NCBI GenBank assembly: GCA_001916715.1
Contig: MNSZ01000064.1
Coordinates: forward strand, 1 to 64,000
DNA: 64,000 nucleotides
Source: Firmicutes bacterium CAG:24053_14
Lineage (GTDB): Bacteria; Bacillota; Clostridia; Oscillospirales; Oscillospiraceae
Direction: 5' to 3'
The notes under the pieces are model-generated. The model was given only the letters and a program-made list of their open reading frames with translations. It ran no database searches and was not told the origin of the DNA. This document shows positions 43,468-51,408 of this stretch, piece after piece. The first letter of the stretch is position 1. Each line of letters begins with the position of its first letter. Position numbers and translations under genes: made by a program.

Positions 43468-43815
43468 TTTTAGAGGCGCTTTGACGCACCTACGGATACG
43501 GTTATCTCTGGTAGCCCGGTTCGGGACATTGGTGGAAACCGTAACTGCTACGCAACCCAGTAGTGCGTTGCTGAGTTTTGCGGTTGCCCGGTTCGGGACT
43601 GCGTAGGAAACCGCGTTTGCCTCGAGCTACAGCAGTGCAATGCTGCATTTTTCGCCGCACCTTGTAGGGAACGGATAAATCCGTTCCCTACAAGGTGCGG
43701 TGCAAAACGCAGCAGCGCACTAACGTATGGCGAGGCAACCGTGGTTTCCACCATTGTCCCGAACCGGGCTACCAGAGATATGCGTATTCGTAGCTGCGTC
43801 AATGCGCAATTAAAA
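43468..43815. mobile_element. MITE-like element, copy C, a near-palindrome of 348 bp
   Basis: Left end TTTTAGAGGCGC; right end complementary to TTTTAATTGCGC. The two halves are long imperfect inverted repeats of each other: the TATCTCTGGTAGCCCGGTTC segment occurs near both ends in opposite orientation. They meet at an exact 22-base palindrome arm (43655-43676 with 43679-43700), which includes TAGGGAACGGAT. As RNA the element would fold into one giant hairpin. No protein-coding content. Its right end overlaps the last codons and stop of dpaB, and supplies the C-terminal residues LIAH. Confidence 0.75.
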
Positions 43816-44374
43816 GAGGCTGGAGCTGCTTGCCGGCGAGGGCGGATTCGACGGTTGCGCCGATGAGCGAAAAATCGGATGCGGCCGAGAACGGCTTCTT
43901 TATCGGGTCATCCTGACGGAAGGGTACAATGTAGACGTTTTTGCGGTTTAAAAGTCCGGCAATGTTGGGAGCAGAGCCTGAGAGCGCGTCGTTTGTGGAA
44001 AAAGCTATGATGAGCGGCTTTGAGTTTCTAAGATGCGCTTTCGCTGCCATGGTAACGGCGGTGTCGGTTATGCCGTGGTTGAGCTTTGCCATGGTGTTTC
44101 CCGTGCAGGGTGCGATTATGAGCGCCTCCATCGGCTTTGCAGGGCCGAGCGGCTCGGCCTCGGCAATGGAGCAAACCGGCTTTGCGCCGCACAATGACTC
44201 AAGGCGCGATAAAAAATCGGCGGCTTTTCCGAAGCGTGTGTCGGTCGCTGCCGCAGTTTCACTCATTATGGGCACAAGCTCGTATTTATCGGAAAGCAGA
44301 ACAAGCTGAGAAAAAAGCTTATCATATGTGCAGTAAGAGCCGCAGAGGGCTATGCCGATGCGTGGTTTTGCCAT
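43799..44374 (-). CDS. dpaB: Dipicolinate synthase subunit B
   Basis: Flavoprotein-like subunit of the enzyme making dipicolinic acid in the mother cell. 191 residues with the N-terminal GIALCGSYCTYDK and the block APCTGNTMAKLNHGITDTAVTMAAKAHLRN, then FSTNDALSGSAPNIAGLLNRKNVYIVPFRQDD, all typical of DpaB/SpoVFB. The C-terminal LIAH and stop derive from the repeat element copy C; the family end is reached before that, so function is probably intact. It is four bases downstream of dpaA in one operon. Confidence 0.94.
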   Translation of the reverse strand: MAKPRIGIALCGSYCTYDKLFSQLVLLSDKYELVPIMSETAAATDTRFGKAADFLSRLESLCGAKPVCSIAEAEPLGPAKPMEALIIAPCTGNTMAKLNHGITDTAVTMAAKAHLRNSKPLIIAFSTNDALSGSAPNIAGLLNRKNVYIVPFRQDDPIKKPFSAASDFSLIGATVESALAGKQLQPLLIAH

Positions 44375-44378
44375 GATA

Positions 44379-45218
44379 TCAAACTCCTTTTAATATGTCG
44401 GAAACCGCTGAATGCATTGCTTGTGCCGCGCTTTCGGGCGCGTATCGGCCGGGCAGCGCGCGCAGAACGGTAAGGTCAAGCCCGGCATCGGCGGCCTCGG
44501 CCGGATCAATGCCGCCCGGAGCGGATGCAAGCTCCAGCAGAATGCAGCTGTCCCTGAACGCCGTCAGATCGGGTATGACCTGCGCGGGAGCGGTGTTTAT
44601 TACGGCGTCGAAGCCGTGCAGGATCTCGCGCGGACAGTCGGGCGGAAGGGATGGGCAGCCGAGCTCAGCAGCCAGTGCCCTTGCCTCGGTGTTCACTGAC
44701 ATGAGGTATACCGCCGGGCACAGCGCAGATAGTTTGTGTATCAGCAGCTTGCCGATGCGCCCCCAGCCGACAACGAGTATGCGCATATCGCACAGCGCAG
44801 ACCGCGCTCTGCGCATAAGCTCGCTGACCGCGCCCTCGGCGGTTATGGCGGCGTTTTTGACGGTGAACTCCGGGCAGCGCATGTAGTCGCGGCAGCGCTG
44901 ACCGCGCTCGGCTGCCGAGGTCTTTATCTGTGCGCTTATCTTGCCGCCGATCATAACAGCACCGCAGCCTGCGCAGTCGAGTATGTGCTCTATGCGGCAT
45001 GGCTGCGAGCCGAGCGGAGCATTCAAAAGCCCGTGCGCATTTTCGGCAGGCACAGGCAGTATGACGGCATCGGACTGCTCCGGCGAGGAAACGGCGCGAA
45101 CGCCGTCAGGCAGCTGCGCTTTGTCCATACAAAAGCACAGTACCTCGTGCCCGTCGTCTTTGAGCATTCCGGCAAGCAGCACGCTGCGCTCATCGCCGCC
45201 GCAGATAAGTATCTTCAT
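44379..45218 (-). CDS. dpaA: Dipicolinate synthase subunit A
   Basis: NAD(P)-binding dehydrogenase-like subunit of dipicolinate synthase. 279 residues from the ATG at 45218 (GGAGGTGATGTG upstream). An N-terminal domain begins MKILICGGDERSVLLAGML. A second Rossmann domain has MRILVVGWGRIGKLLIHKLSAL (about residues 147-170), followed by DAVINTAPAQVI and LLELASAPGGID, typical of DpaA/SpoVFA. The gene is upstream of dpaB. A SigK-controlled promoter is expected from other sporeformers, but I cannot point to one. Divergent from thyA. Confidence 0.93.
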   Translation of the reverse strand: MKILICGGDERSVLLAGMLKDDGHEVLCFCMDKAQLPDGVRAVSSPEQSDAVILPVPAENAHGLLNAPLGSQPCRIEHILDCAGCGAVMIGGKISAQIKTSAAERGQRCRDYMRCPEFTVKNAAITAEGAVSELMRRARSALCDMRILVVGWGRIGKLLIHKLSALCPAVYLMSVNTEARALAAELGCPSLPPDCPREILHGFDAVINTAPAQVIPDLTAFRDSCILLELASAPGGIDPAEAADAGLDLTVLRALPGRYAPESAAQAMHSAVSDILKGV

Positions 45219-45249
45219 CACATCACCTCCGGTAATCCCATATTATGCG

Positions 45250-45278
45250 TTGCATAAAATTCGGTGAGATGATAAAAT
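45250..45278 (+). promoter_or_regulatory. Sigma-A-like promoter of thyA
   Basis: TTGCAT (45250-45255), 17-base spacer, TAAAAT (45273-45278), 28 bases before the thyA ATG. Confidence 0.6.
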
Positions 45279-45306
45279 AGAAAAAGTTTTTTAGTTGAGG
45301 TGCATT

Positions 45307-46137
45307 ATGAGCAGAGCCGATGAAATATTTATAGCAAATTGCAAGGATATACTGACAAACGGTGTGTGGGATACCGAGCGCGAGGTGCGGCCTCGCTGGG
45401 AGGACGGAGCGCCTGCGCACACCGTTAAAAAGTTCGGTATCGTAAACCGCTATGACCTGGCAGAGGAGTTTCCGATACTGACTCTGCGCCGAACCTATTG
45501 GAAGTCCGCGATCGACGAGCTTTTGTGGATATGGCAGGCAAAGAGCAACAACGTCAATGAGCTGCGCACGCGTGTGTGGGATGCATGGGCGGATGAGACC
45601 GGCTCGATAGGCAAGGCCTACGGCTATCAGCTCGGCGTTAAGCATCACTATCCCGAGGGCGATATGGACCAGGTGGACAGAGTGATCTGGGATCTGAAGC
45701 ACAACCCGGCCTCGCGCAGGATAATGACCAATATCTATAACCACGCCGACTTGAGCGAGATGGCGCTGTATCCCTGTGCGTATTCCATGACCTTCAACGT
45801 CAGCGGAAACACGCTCAATGCCATACTCAATCAGCGCTCGCAGGACATGCTTGCGGCAAATAACTGGAACGTTGTGCAGTATGCGGTGCTCACGCATATG
45901 TTCGCGCAGGTTGCAGGACTCAAGGCCGGTGAGCTTGTGCATGTGATCGCCGACGCGCATATCTACGACAGGCACGTTCCTGCGATAGAGGAGATCATTG
46001 CAAATCCGCCCAAGGCTGCGCCGAAGTTTATTATTGACCCCACGGTGGATGATTTTTATAAGTTTACGCGCGACAGCTTCAAGGTCGAGGGCTATGAGTA
46101 TTCCGAATTCAAGTCCAAGATCCCCGTCGCTGTCTGA
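45307..46137 (+). CDS. thyA: Thymidylate synthase
   Basis: Makes dTMP from dUMP with methylene-tetrahydrofolate. 276 residues from the ATG at 45307 (TTGAGGTGCATT upstream). Active-site Cys is in ALYPCAYSMTF, the phosphate Arg pair in NPASRRIMTNIYN, and nucleotide-binding residues appear in NILNQRSQDML-like AILNQRSQDMLAANNWN and HVIADAHIYDRH. Ala instead of His follows the Cys, a variant seen in other thymidylate synthases. Forms an operon with folA, 11 bases downstream. Confidence 0.95.
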   Translation: MSRADEIFIANCKDILTNGVWDTEREVRPRWEDGAPAHTVKKFGIVNRYDLAEEFPILTLRRTYWKSAIDELLWIWQAKSNNVNELRTRVWDAWADETGSIGKAYGYQLGVKHHYPEGDMDQVDRVIWDLKHNPASRRIMTNIYNHADLSEMALYPCAYSMTFNVSGNTLNAILNQRSQDMLAANNWNVVQYAVLTHMFAQVAGLKAGELVHVIADAHIYDRHVPAIEEIIANPPKAAPKFIIDPTVDDFYKFTRDSFKVEGYEYSEFKSKIPVAV

Positions 46138-46148
46138 AAGGAAATAAC

Positions 46149-46628
46149 ATGGATGCAATTGTTGCCGTCTATTCCGACTGGGGAATAGGCGCGGACGGAA
46201 CGCAGCCGGTCATTTTAAAGGCCGACAGGCAGCATTTTGTCGAGCTTACTCGCGGCAGAACGGTGATCGTCGGCCGCCGAACGCTGGCCGATTTTCCGGG
46301 CGGCAGACCGCTCAAGGGGCGCAGAAACATTGTCCTCACCCGGCAGAGTGCGGCCATCGACGGCGCGGAGATCGCGCACAGCCCGGAGGAGGCATGCTTG
46401 CTTTGCGCGGATGACGCCATGGTCCTCGGCGGACAGAGCGTTTTTCGCGACATGATGCCGTATATTGACCGCGTTTTTGTCACAAAAATAAACTGCTGTC
46501 CGCAGTCAGACAGCTATTTTGAAAACCTCGACGTGAGCGCCGACTGGCGCATTGCGAGCCAAAGCAAGGCGCTGCGCGAGGGCGATATCGAATACAGCTT
46601 TGTTTGCTACGAAAGGATAAAGCCATGA
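46149..46628 (+). CDS. folA: Dihydrofolate reductase
   Basis: Regenerates tetrahydrofolate consumed by ThyA. 159 residues. The start AIVAVYSDWGIGADG, the substrate Asp in LKADRQHFVELT, RGRTVIVGRRTLADFPGGRPLKGRRNIVLTR, and the NADPH-binding VLGGQSVFRDMMPYIDRVFVTKI all match the family in order. Two residues around the Met20 loop differ from E. coli but this is common. The last four bases contain the start of the lipoprotein gene (ATGA). Confidence 0.93.
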   Translation: MDAIVAVYSDWGIGADGTQPVILKADRQHFVELTRGRTVIVGRRTLADFPGGRPLKGRRNIVLTRQSAAIDGAEIAHSPEEACLLCADDAMVLGGQSVFRDMMPYIDRVFVTKINCCPQSDSYFENLDVSADWRIASQSKALREGDIEYSFVCYERIKP

Positions 46629-47221
46629 AAAAACGAATAGCGGCAATTATGCTGCTCATGCTCATGCTGCTTGCCGGCTGCGGCGAGGATACGCCGACGG
46701 AAACTCCGGCGCCGAGCGCCGCGATACTTTCGCAGGGCGACTGCTTCGTAGTTGCCGAGGATCACTCAAGCAGCGTTGTCAAGTACAGCTACACGATAAA
46801 TGACAAGTCCGGAGCGGAGATAGAAAGTGCCATATGCGCAAAGCAGCCGCGTGTTGCCGTTATAAACGACGATCTGCTCGGCGTGAGGTTTTACGTCAAT
46901 GACAAGACCTTCTGCCGCTATTACGATCTGAAAAACGGCCGCGTGTCCGATTCGTTTTTCAACGCCTTTTGGGATAACGGTAAGCTCGTTGCGTATCACG
47001 ATTACGATAACGGCCACCGCCTGATGGTGCGCGATATGTTCGATGAAAATGGCTATTATTATGAGCTTGACCTCGATGTTCAGGCGCTGTCGATAACAGT
47101 CACCGCCTGCGAGCAGAACGAGGATACCGGCGACCTGACCGTAAAATACACCTACGGCGACGGCGGAACGGAATACAGCGCAACTCTGCCGACAAGGGCT
47201 GCGGAGTCGCAGGAAGCATAA
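46625..47221 (+). CDS. Putative lipoprotein of unknown function
   Basis: A 198-residue protein with a lipoprotein signal: positive start MKKR, hydrophobic core, and lipobox LLAGC with Cys at about residue 19. The mature part is Thr/Pro-rich for some 15 residues, then beta-rich with many Tyr and Asp. I recognise no family. The ATG overlaps the folA stop, so it is co-transcribed with thyA-folA, but that may only reflect operon placement. Confidence 0.75.
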   Translation: MKKRIAAIMLLMLMLLAGCGEDTPTETPAPSAAILSQGDCFVVAEDHSSSVVKYSYTINDKSGAEIESAICAKQPRVAVINDDLLGVRFYVNDKTFCRYYDLKNGRVSDSFFNAFWDNGKLVAYHDYDNGHRLMVRDMFDENGYYYELDLDVQALSITVTACEQNEDTGDLTVKYTYGDGGTEYSATLPTRAAESQEA

Positions 47222-47241
47222 TTTAATAATAAGCAAAAAAA

Positions 47242-47269
47242 CGCGCATATGGTTTTTGCCATATGCGCG
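47242..47269. terminator. Hairpin after the lipoprotein gene
   Basis: CGCGCATATGG (47242-47252), loop, CCATATGCGCG (47259-47269), between convergent genes. There is no long T-run on either side, so termination is less certain. Confidence 0.55.
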
Positions 47270-47290
47270 CCTTAGTATGTTTTACGATGT

Positions 47291-47638
47291 TTATTGTGCT
47301 TCTTTGAGCAGCTCCTCCGCGCTTACACCGAACAGCTTTGCCAGAGCCAAAAGATTTGTCGTGCTCGGATCGGAAGCGCCGGACTCCCACTTTGAGACGG
47401 CCTGACGGCTCACGCCCAGTGACTCGGCCACAAATTCCTGCGTCATTTTGCAGTCCACCCGATGCTGCTTCAAAACCTCGCCGAGGTTTCTGGCGGCCTC
47501 CTGCTTCTCCTTCCTCACAGGCTCGGACTTTAAGTATTTGCGCAGAGCCTTTATAACGAGCACCGTCAAGTATATACCCAGACAGGCTACGGCGATGAAG
47601 AATATCCCGAACGGGATCATTGTTGCGACGAAATTCAT
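47291..47638 (-). CDS. Membrane-tethered XRE-family regulator
   Basis: A 115-residue protein with one N-terminal membrane segment (about residues 7-30), a charged linker (LRKYLKSEPVRKEKQEAARN) and a C-terminal Cro/CI-type helix-turn-helix domain: KMTQEFVAESLGVSRQAVSKWESGASDPSTTNLLALAKLFGVSAEELL. The order, membrane first and HTH last, is unusual but known in small clostridial regulators. It would sense something at or in the membrane. The ATG at 47638 follows AAGGAGAAAGCATT. Target genes unknown. Confidence 0.85.
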   Translation of the reverse strand: MNFVATMIPFGIFFIAVACLGIYLTVLVIKALRKYLKSEPVRKEKQEAARNLGEVLKQHRVDCKMTQEFVAESLGVSRQAVSKWESGASDPSTTNLLALAKLFGVSAEELLKEAQ

Positions 47639-47786
47639 AATGCTTTCTCCTTTGCTTTGATGGCCTCAGTATAGCGGCTTTTGCCCGGTTGCACTACCAA
47701 CTATTGCGCAACTTTTCGGTTGCGCGGCTGCTTTGCGCATCAAAGCCCGGAAAAATACTATCACATGACGGCAAAAAACACAACAA

Positions 47787-47816
47787 CAGCCACGGCAGAT
47801 CGTTCTGCCGTGGCTG
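47787..47816 (-). terminator. Terminator of the peptidyl-prolyl isomerase gene
   Basis: CAGCCACGGCAGA (47787-47799), loop TCGT, TCTGCCGTGGCTG (47804-47816). Perfect stem on the 3' side of the minus-strand gene ending at 47839. Confidence 0.8.
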
Positions 47817-47838
47817 CTTAAATGTTTGAAGCAGTAGG

Positions 47839-49005
47839 TTACGACTCCTTGCTCTTCGCCGCGGTGTAGTCGGCGTAGGACTGGAAGGTGAAGCCTGCTG
47901 AGGTGATAAACTGCCTGAAATCAATGCTGTCATAGAGCTTCGTGTATTTAATATCGGCGCTGCTTGCCCAATCGGCAATGTCTGCGTCAAACTCGACGGG
48001 AGCTGCGAGGTAGGTCAGTGGAACGACCGACTGCGTATAGCCGTTGCGGTAGGAAACAAGGTCGGTGCCCTTGGTCGGCAGACGCATGATGACGTGGTAG
48101 CCGAACTGCGATTCGACAACGTCGCTTACCTCGTACTCCTTAAGAGCGCGGCTTGCGTCGTCGTATTCCGTGACCATCGAGCCTTTTGTGAAGCAGTAGC
48201 CCTCGGGGAACTGCGCAAGGCCGGTGTCCTCGCTGTATTCGTTCATAAGCTCTTTAAAGCGCGTCCAGCGCTCGGTGTCGTCGGTGATGGCCTTAAGCTC
48301 TGCGCAAAGCTCCTCGGCCTTGGCCTTTTTCTCGGCCTTCTGCTCGTCGGAAAGCTCCTTGGAGCTTGACTTGCCGTCGGCGTCGGTCACGGTCTCGGAG
48401 GTGAGGAACAGAATGTGCGCTGAGGTGATGTAGTCATTTTCCTCGGCATATGCCTGCACCTTGTCATCGCTGAGCTTGCTGCCCTGCTCGCCATAGATCT
48501 CGGTGAACAGATCGGAGTACAGGTAATTGAGCCTGCAGCGCTCTCTGTAGCTGTCCTCGGTGTAGCCATAGGAGGCGAAGAACGCCTGAAGCTGGGTGTC
48601 GGCCTTGTCGTCCGAGGTAACGTACTGATCCTTTATATCCTGGATCTGATCGTCAATGGCTGTGGTTTGCTCGTCGGTGAGCGTAACGCCCATTTCCTTG
48701 GCCTTCTGCTCAACAACGCGGTAACGTGCTACCTGCTGTCCTGCGCGCTTGAGGCACCACTCAAGGTTCGTCACGGTGTCGTCGAAAAGGAACTTGCCGT
48801 CCCAGTCAACGCTTGTTCCGGAATAGCTCTGATAGAGATCCTCAAGCTCGCTGACCGCCTGGTTGAGCCCTGCCATGTACTCGTCAAAGCTCACGGCGGT
48901 GCCGTTGACGGTCATCACGGTGTCCTCCTTAGTATTGCTGCCGCAGCCTGCCGCGCAGCAGCAGAGCATCACAAGCGCAAGTGTCAGTGCGATAAATCTT
49001 TTCAT
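47839..49005 (-). CDS. Secreted peptidyl-prolyl isomerase, SurA/PrsA-type lipoprotein
   Basis: Extracytoplasmic folding chaperone. 388 residues from the ATG at 49005 (AGGAGATATGAC). Lipoprotein signal with lipobox CCAAGC (Cys at about 21). An N-terminal SurA-like helical region (about 35-170) is followed by a parvulin domain (about 180-315) with ITSAHILFLTSE, EYSEDTGLAQFPEGYCF and VVESQFGYHVIMRLP. An extra loop in the parvulin domain is rich in Lys and Ser. No PrsA-specific mark, so I do not assign the symbol. Confidence 0.9.
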   Translation of the reverse strand: MKRFIALTLALVMLCCCAAGCGSNTKEDTVMTVNGTAVSFDEYMAGLNQAVSELEDLYQSYSGTSVDWDGKFLFDDTVTNLEWCLKRAGQQVARYRVVEQKAKEMGVTLTDEQTTAIDDQIQDIKDQYVTSDDKADTQLQAFFASYGYTEDSYRERCRLNYLYSDLFTEIYGEQGSKLSDDKVQAYAEENDYITSAHILFLTSETVTDADGKSSSKELSDEQKAEKKAKAEELCAELKAITDDTERWTRFKELMNEYSEDTGLAQFPEGYCFTKGSMVTEYDDASRALKEYEVSDVVESQFGYHVIMRLPTKGTDLVSYRNGYTQSVVPLTYLAAPVEFDADIADWASSADIKYTKLYDSIDFRQFITSAGFTFQSYADYTAAKSKES

Positions 49006-49079
49006 GTCATATCTCCTGTTGTTAAAATGCAAAGCCATTATAGTATAAAAATATTAAATAATCTACGATTTTTTGTAAA

Positions 49080-49559
49080 CTAAGAGACGATATCGCAAAT
49101 ATCGCAGCTTACCGTGCCGTCGGGCGTGATCTCGAGCTTTGCCCAGGTCCTGCGCGGCGCTTTGCCGGCGGTTCCGGGGTTTAGCACGAAAATGCCGCCG
49201 ATCTGGTCAAAAAGCGCCCTGTGCGTGTGCCCGAACATTGCTATCTGCGCGCCGCAGCACTCGGCGGCGTACAGCAGCACATCGAGCTTGCCGCCGCGCA
49301 CGGCATAGCGGTGGCCGTGCGTGAGAAATGCCTTGAGCGGCCCGAGGGTGATGAGTTTGTAGGCTTCCTCGTCGTCATAGTATCCGTCGCAGTTGCCGGG
49401 AACGCAGCACACCGGTATCTGCGGAAACATTTCGCGCACCTTTTCGGCGTCGGGCATCCCGTCGCCGAGATGAATGATCTGGTCGGGCTTATATTCCTCA
49501 ACGGCGTTTATCATTCCGCGGCTGAAGCCGTGAGTGTCGGAGAAAACTGCAATTTTCAT
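49080..49559 (-). CDS. YfcE/MJ0936-type metallophosphoesterase
   Basis: A 159-residue phosphodiesterase of the small calcineurin-like group. Metal ligands: Asp and His in IAVFSDTHGF, Asp in IHLGDGMPD, Asn in CVPGNCDGYYD, His in AFLTHGHRYAV and the last pair in IAMFGHTHRALF. The start ATG at 49559 has CAGGAGGCAGATT upstream. The natural substrate is unknown (often a nucleotide diester in vitro). It is divergent from the small gene trio at 49.6-50.5 kb. Confidence 0.92.
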   Translation of the reverse strand: MKIAVFSDTHGFSRGMINAVEEYKPDQIIHLGDGMPDAEKVREMFPQIPVCCVPGNCDGYYDDEEAYKLITLGPLKAFLTHGHRYAVRGGKLDVLLYAAECCGAQIAMFGHTHRALFDQIGGIFVLNPGTAGKAPRRTWAKLEITPDGTVSCDICDIVS

Positions 49560-49632
49560 AATCTGCCTCCTGTGAGAATAAAATTGTAAAGCTTGAGCCG
49601 GTCGGTGAATATAATGTGACCGGGTGATAGTG

Positions 49633-49869
49633 ATGAAAGATCTTGAACGGCTTGGCAGCGAGCTTAAAAAAAGCGGCAAGAGCGATGCGCTCATGAAGCT
49701 CGCCGAGTCGGCCGACGGAAAAGCGGTCAGCCGTCTTGTTGATGCCGAAGCGGTCGGGAAAGCCGCAAAAAACGGCGATATGGCGGCCTTGCAGGATATA
49801 TTGCGCGGCGTTTTGTCCACCGATGAGGGCAAGCGCCTTGCCGAAAGCCTGCGCAAAGCAATGCAGTGA
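49633..49869 (+). CDS. Unknown small protein 1 of a three-gene cluster
   Basis: A 78-residue, Lys/Ala/Asp-rich protein, mostly helical: LERLGSELKKSGKSDALMKLAESADGK and TDEGKRLAESLRKAMQ at its end. I place the start at the ATG at 49633 (GGGTGATAGTG upstream); an in-frame GTG lies nine bases earlier. No family recognised. It is tightly followed by two further small genes (11-base gap, then overlap), so the trio is probably one operon. Confidence 0.6.
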   Translation: MKDLERLGSELKKSGKSDALMKLAESADGKAVSRLVDAEAVGKAAKNGDMAALQDILRGVLSTDEGKRLAESLRKAMQ

Positions 49870-49880
49870 GGTGAACCGTA

Positions 49881-50216
49881 TTGAGCGATTTTGAGGATAA
49901 GCTGAATAAGCTGCTGAATGACCCCGATGAGATGGAGCGGTTTGCAGGCTTTGCAAAATCGCTCATGTCCGGCAGCGCGGCCGAACAGCCGGAGCCTGCG
50001 CCGGATATAGACCCCTCAATGCTGAAAAAAATAAGCGGCATGCTGTCGGGCAAGGGCGGCGCCGGCCGCGACGCAAAGCTGCTTGAGGCTATGCGGCCGT
50101 TCCTATCCGAAAAACGGCGCGGCAAAATGGACAGAGCCATGAAAATTGCGCGCCTTGCCGGCATAGCCGAGCTTGCCGCCGAAAAGCTCGGAGGCGATGA
50201 CGATGGCGGCATATAA
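49881..50216 (+). CDS. Unknown small protein 2 of a three-gene cluster
   Basis: A 111-residue protein with TTG start at 49881 (GTGAGGTGAACCGTA upstream). It resembles protein 1 in beginning with a short helical Asp/Glu-rich segment (FEDKLNKLLNDPDEMERFAGFA), followed by a Pro-rich spacer, and a second helical part (ALLEAMRPFLSEKRRGKMDRAMKIARLAG-like). The design resembles small adaptor proteins. No function can be assigned. Confidence 0.6.
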   Translation: MSDFEDKLNKLLNDPDEMERFAGFAKSLMSGSAAEQPEPAPDIDPSMLKKISGMLSGKGGAGRDAKLLEAMRPFLSEKRRGKMDRAMKIARLAGIAELAAEKLGGDDDGGI

Positions 50217-50493
50217 CCTCTATCGCGGCAACGGCAGCCGTGCCGAGCGCATTGACGATCGCCGCAGCGAAAAGCCTGATAACAGGCCAAATCCGCCGAA
50301 CTTGCCCCGGCATCGTCCGCCGCCTCAAACCGTGACGCCCTTTGCCAAGCTGCCCATTCTCGGCGACCTGCCCCAAAAGCTCGGCGATCTCGAGACCGAG
50401 GATCTGCTCCTCATCCTCATTCTGTACCTTATGTACCGTGAAAGCGGCGACAAGGAGTTGCTGATTATTATGGGTGCAATGTACCTATTATAA
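50203..50493 (+). CDS. Unknown small protein 3 of a three-gene cluster
   Basis: A 96-residue protein starting at the ATG at 50203 (CGGAGGCGATGACG upstream), inside the end of protein 2. The N-terminal half is basic and extremely Pro/Asn/Arg-rich (disordered). The C-terminal half (LETEDLLLILILYLMYRESGD, then a short hydrophobic end) is strongly amphipathic or hydrophobic, likely to associate with a membrane or a coat layer. Similar tails occur in uncharacterised clostridial proteins, which I recall only vaguely. Role unknown. Confidence 0.65.
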   Translation: MAAYNLYRGNGSRAERIDDRRSEKPDNRPNPPNLPRHRPPPQTVTPFAKLPILGDLPQKLGDLETEDLLLILILYLMYRESGDKELLIIMGAMYLL

Positions 50494-50514
50494 CTCCTGA
50501 CGGGGCTATTTGTG

Positions 50515-50868
50515 CCAATACTGCGTTGACGACCTTATGCATACACAAAGTATGCATTTCGGCCGTCGCCTTGTCTTGGCGCAAATATCCTCCGTCAGAG
50601 GGAGCGGTGTTGCGTCAATACGGCGTTGACGACCTTATGCATACACAAAGTATGCATTTCGGCCGTCGAGCGGTGTTGTACTAATGCTGTGTTTAAGGGC
50701 TTGCACATACACAAAGTAAGCGCGTCGCTCTTCGCCTTGTCTTGACGCAAATATCCCTCGTCTGAGGGAACGGAGCTGTGCCAATACTGCGTTGAATAGC
50801 TTTGGCGGACACGCCAAAGTATGCATTTTATCTTGGCGCAAATAATCTTCCTCCGGAGGGTGCGGAGC
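50515..50868. repeat. Degenerate tandem repeats with palindromic cores
   Basis: Four related units of roughly 85-100 bases. The first two carry an identical core (CTTATGCATACACAAAGTAT and onwards) with the palindrome ATGCATAC-ACAAA-GTATGCAT at 50537-50557 and 50637-50657, exactly 100 bases apart. The third (around 50700) and fourth (around 50800) are diverged, and the fourth has a different hairpin (TTTGGCGGACACGCCAAAG). Units are also linked by TCTTG(A/G)CGCAAATA and TC(A/T)GAGGGA(A/G)CGG. The region separates unknown small gene 3 from an AbrB-type gene; nothing else lies in 50494-50911. Confidence 0.75.
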
Positions 50869-50911
50869 CGAGAACCGGTCGGGCTTACATACTCCAATGC
50901 GTCATAAAGAA

Positions 50912-50940
50912 AAACCGCCGGCTTCAAAAGTCGGCGGTTT
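50912..50940 (-). terminator. Terminator of the AbrB-type gene
   Basis: AAACCGCCGGCTT (50912-50924) pairs with AAGTCGGCGGTTT (50928-50940), with one G-T pair. On the minus strand a TTTTTCTTT run follows. Confidence 0.8.
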
Positions 50941-50955
50941 AGCTGCTCGCGCAGA

Positions 50956-51201
50956 TTAAATTTTCTCCTTGAGCTTTTTGATGCAGTCAGGGCAAACGTT
51001 CTTGCCTTTGTAGCTAATGATGTTCTTGGTGTTTTCGCAGAAGACGCAGGAAGGATGATACTTGTGAAGAATGATGTTATCGCCTTCTACAAAAATTTCG
51101 AGTGCGTCTTTTTCAGCAATGTCAAGAGTACGGCGCAGCTCGATGGGAAGAACTATGCGGCCGAGTTCATCAACTTTTCTGACTATACCTGTGGATTTCA
51201 T
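50956..51201 (-). CDS. AbrB/SpoVT-type transition regulator with zinc-ribbon tail
   Basis: An 81-residue dimeric DNA-binding protein. The swapped-hairpin AbrB domain fills residues 1-50: MKSTGIVRKVDELGRIVLPIELRR, then EKDALEIFVEGDNIILHKY. The C-terminal 30 residues hold CVFC and CPDC, a probable zinc ribbon. This combination is common in Clostridia. The ATG at 51201 follows GGAGGGAGCC. It probably regulates growth-phase or sporulation genes. It is divergent from spmA. Confidence 0.9.
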   Translation of the reverse strand: MKSTGIVRKVDELGRIVLPIELRRTLDIAEKDALEIFVEGDNIILHKYHPSCVFCENTKNIISYKGKNVCPDCIKKLKEKI

Positions 51202-51408
51202 ATATATGGCTCCCTCCATTTCGGAATAATTTATATCCCACAAAATACACCATTAATTATACCAAAATTACTCATCCTGTCAACAAGAAATTTCAGTATT
51301 CACAAAAATTCTACAAAATAACAGAACGTTTTGTAATGAAATGTATTTAGCTGCATGCAAAATAATACATTACGCAAACAAGTGTTTGGAAAAACGAGGA
51401 GAATTGTC

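Noticed and set aside
45760..45800. Thymidylate synthase with Ala after the catalytic Cys
   Set aside because: Looked like a lesion, but a PCA form after Tyr-Pro is a known natural variant and the rest of the enzyme is intact.
50515..50868. Possible CRISPR array
   Set aside because: Units are about 85-100 bases and only partly similar. There are no 25-38-base repeats with unique spacers and no cas genes.
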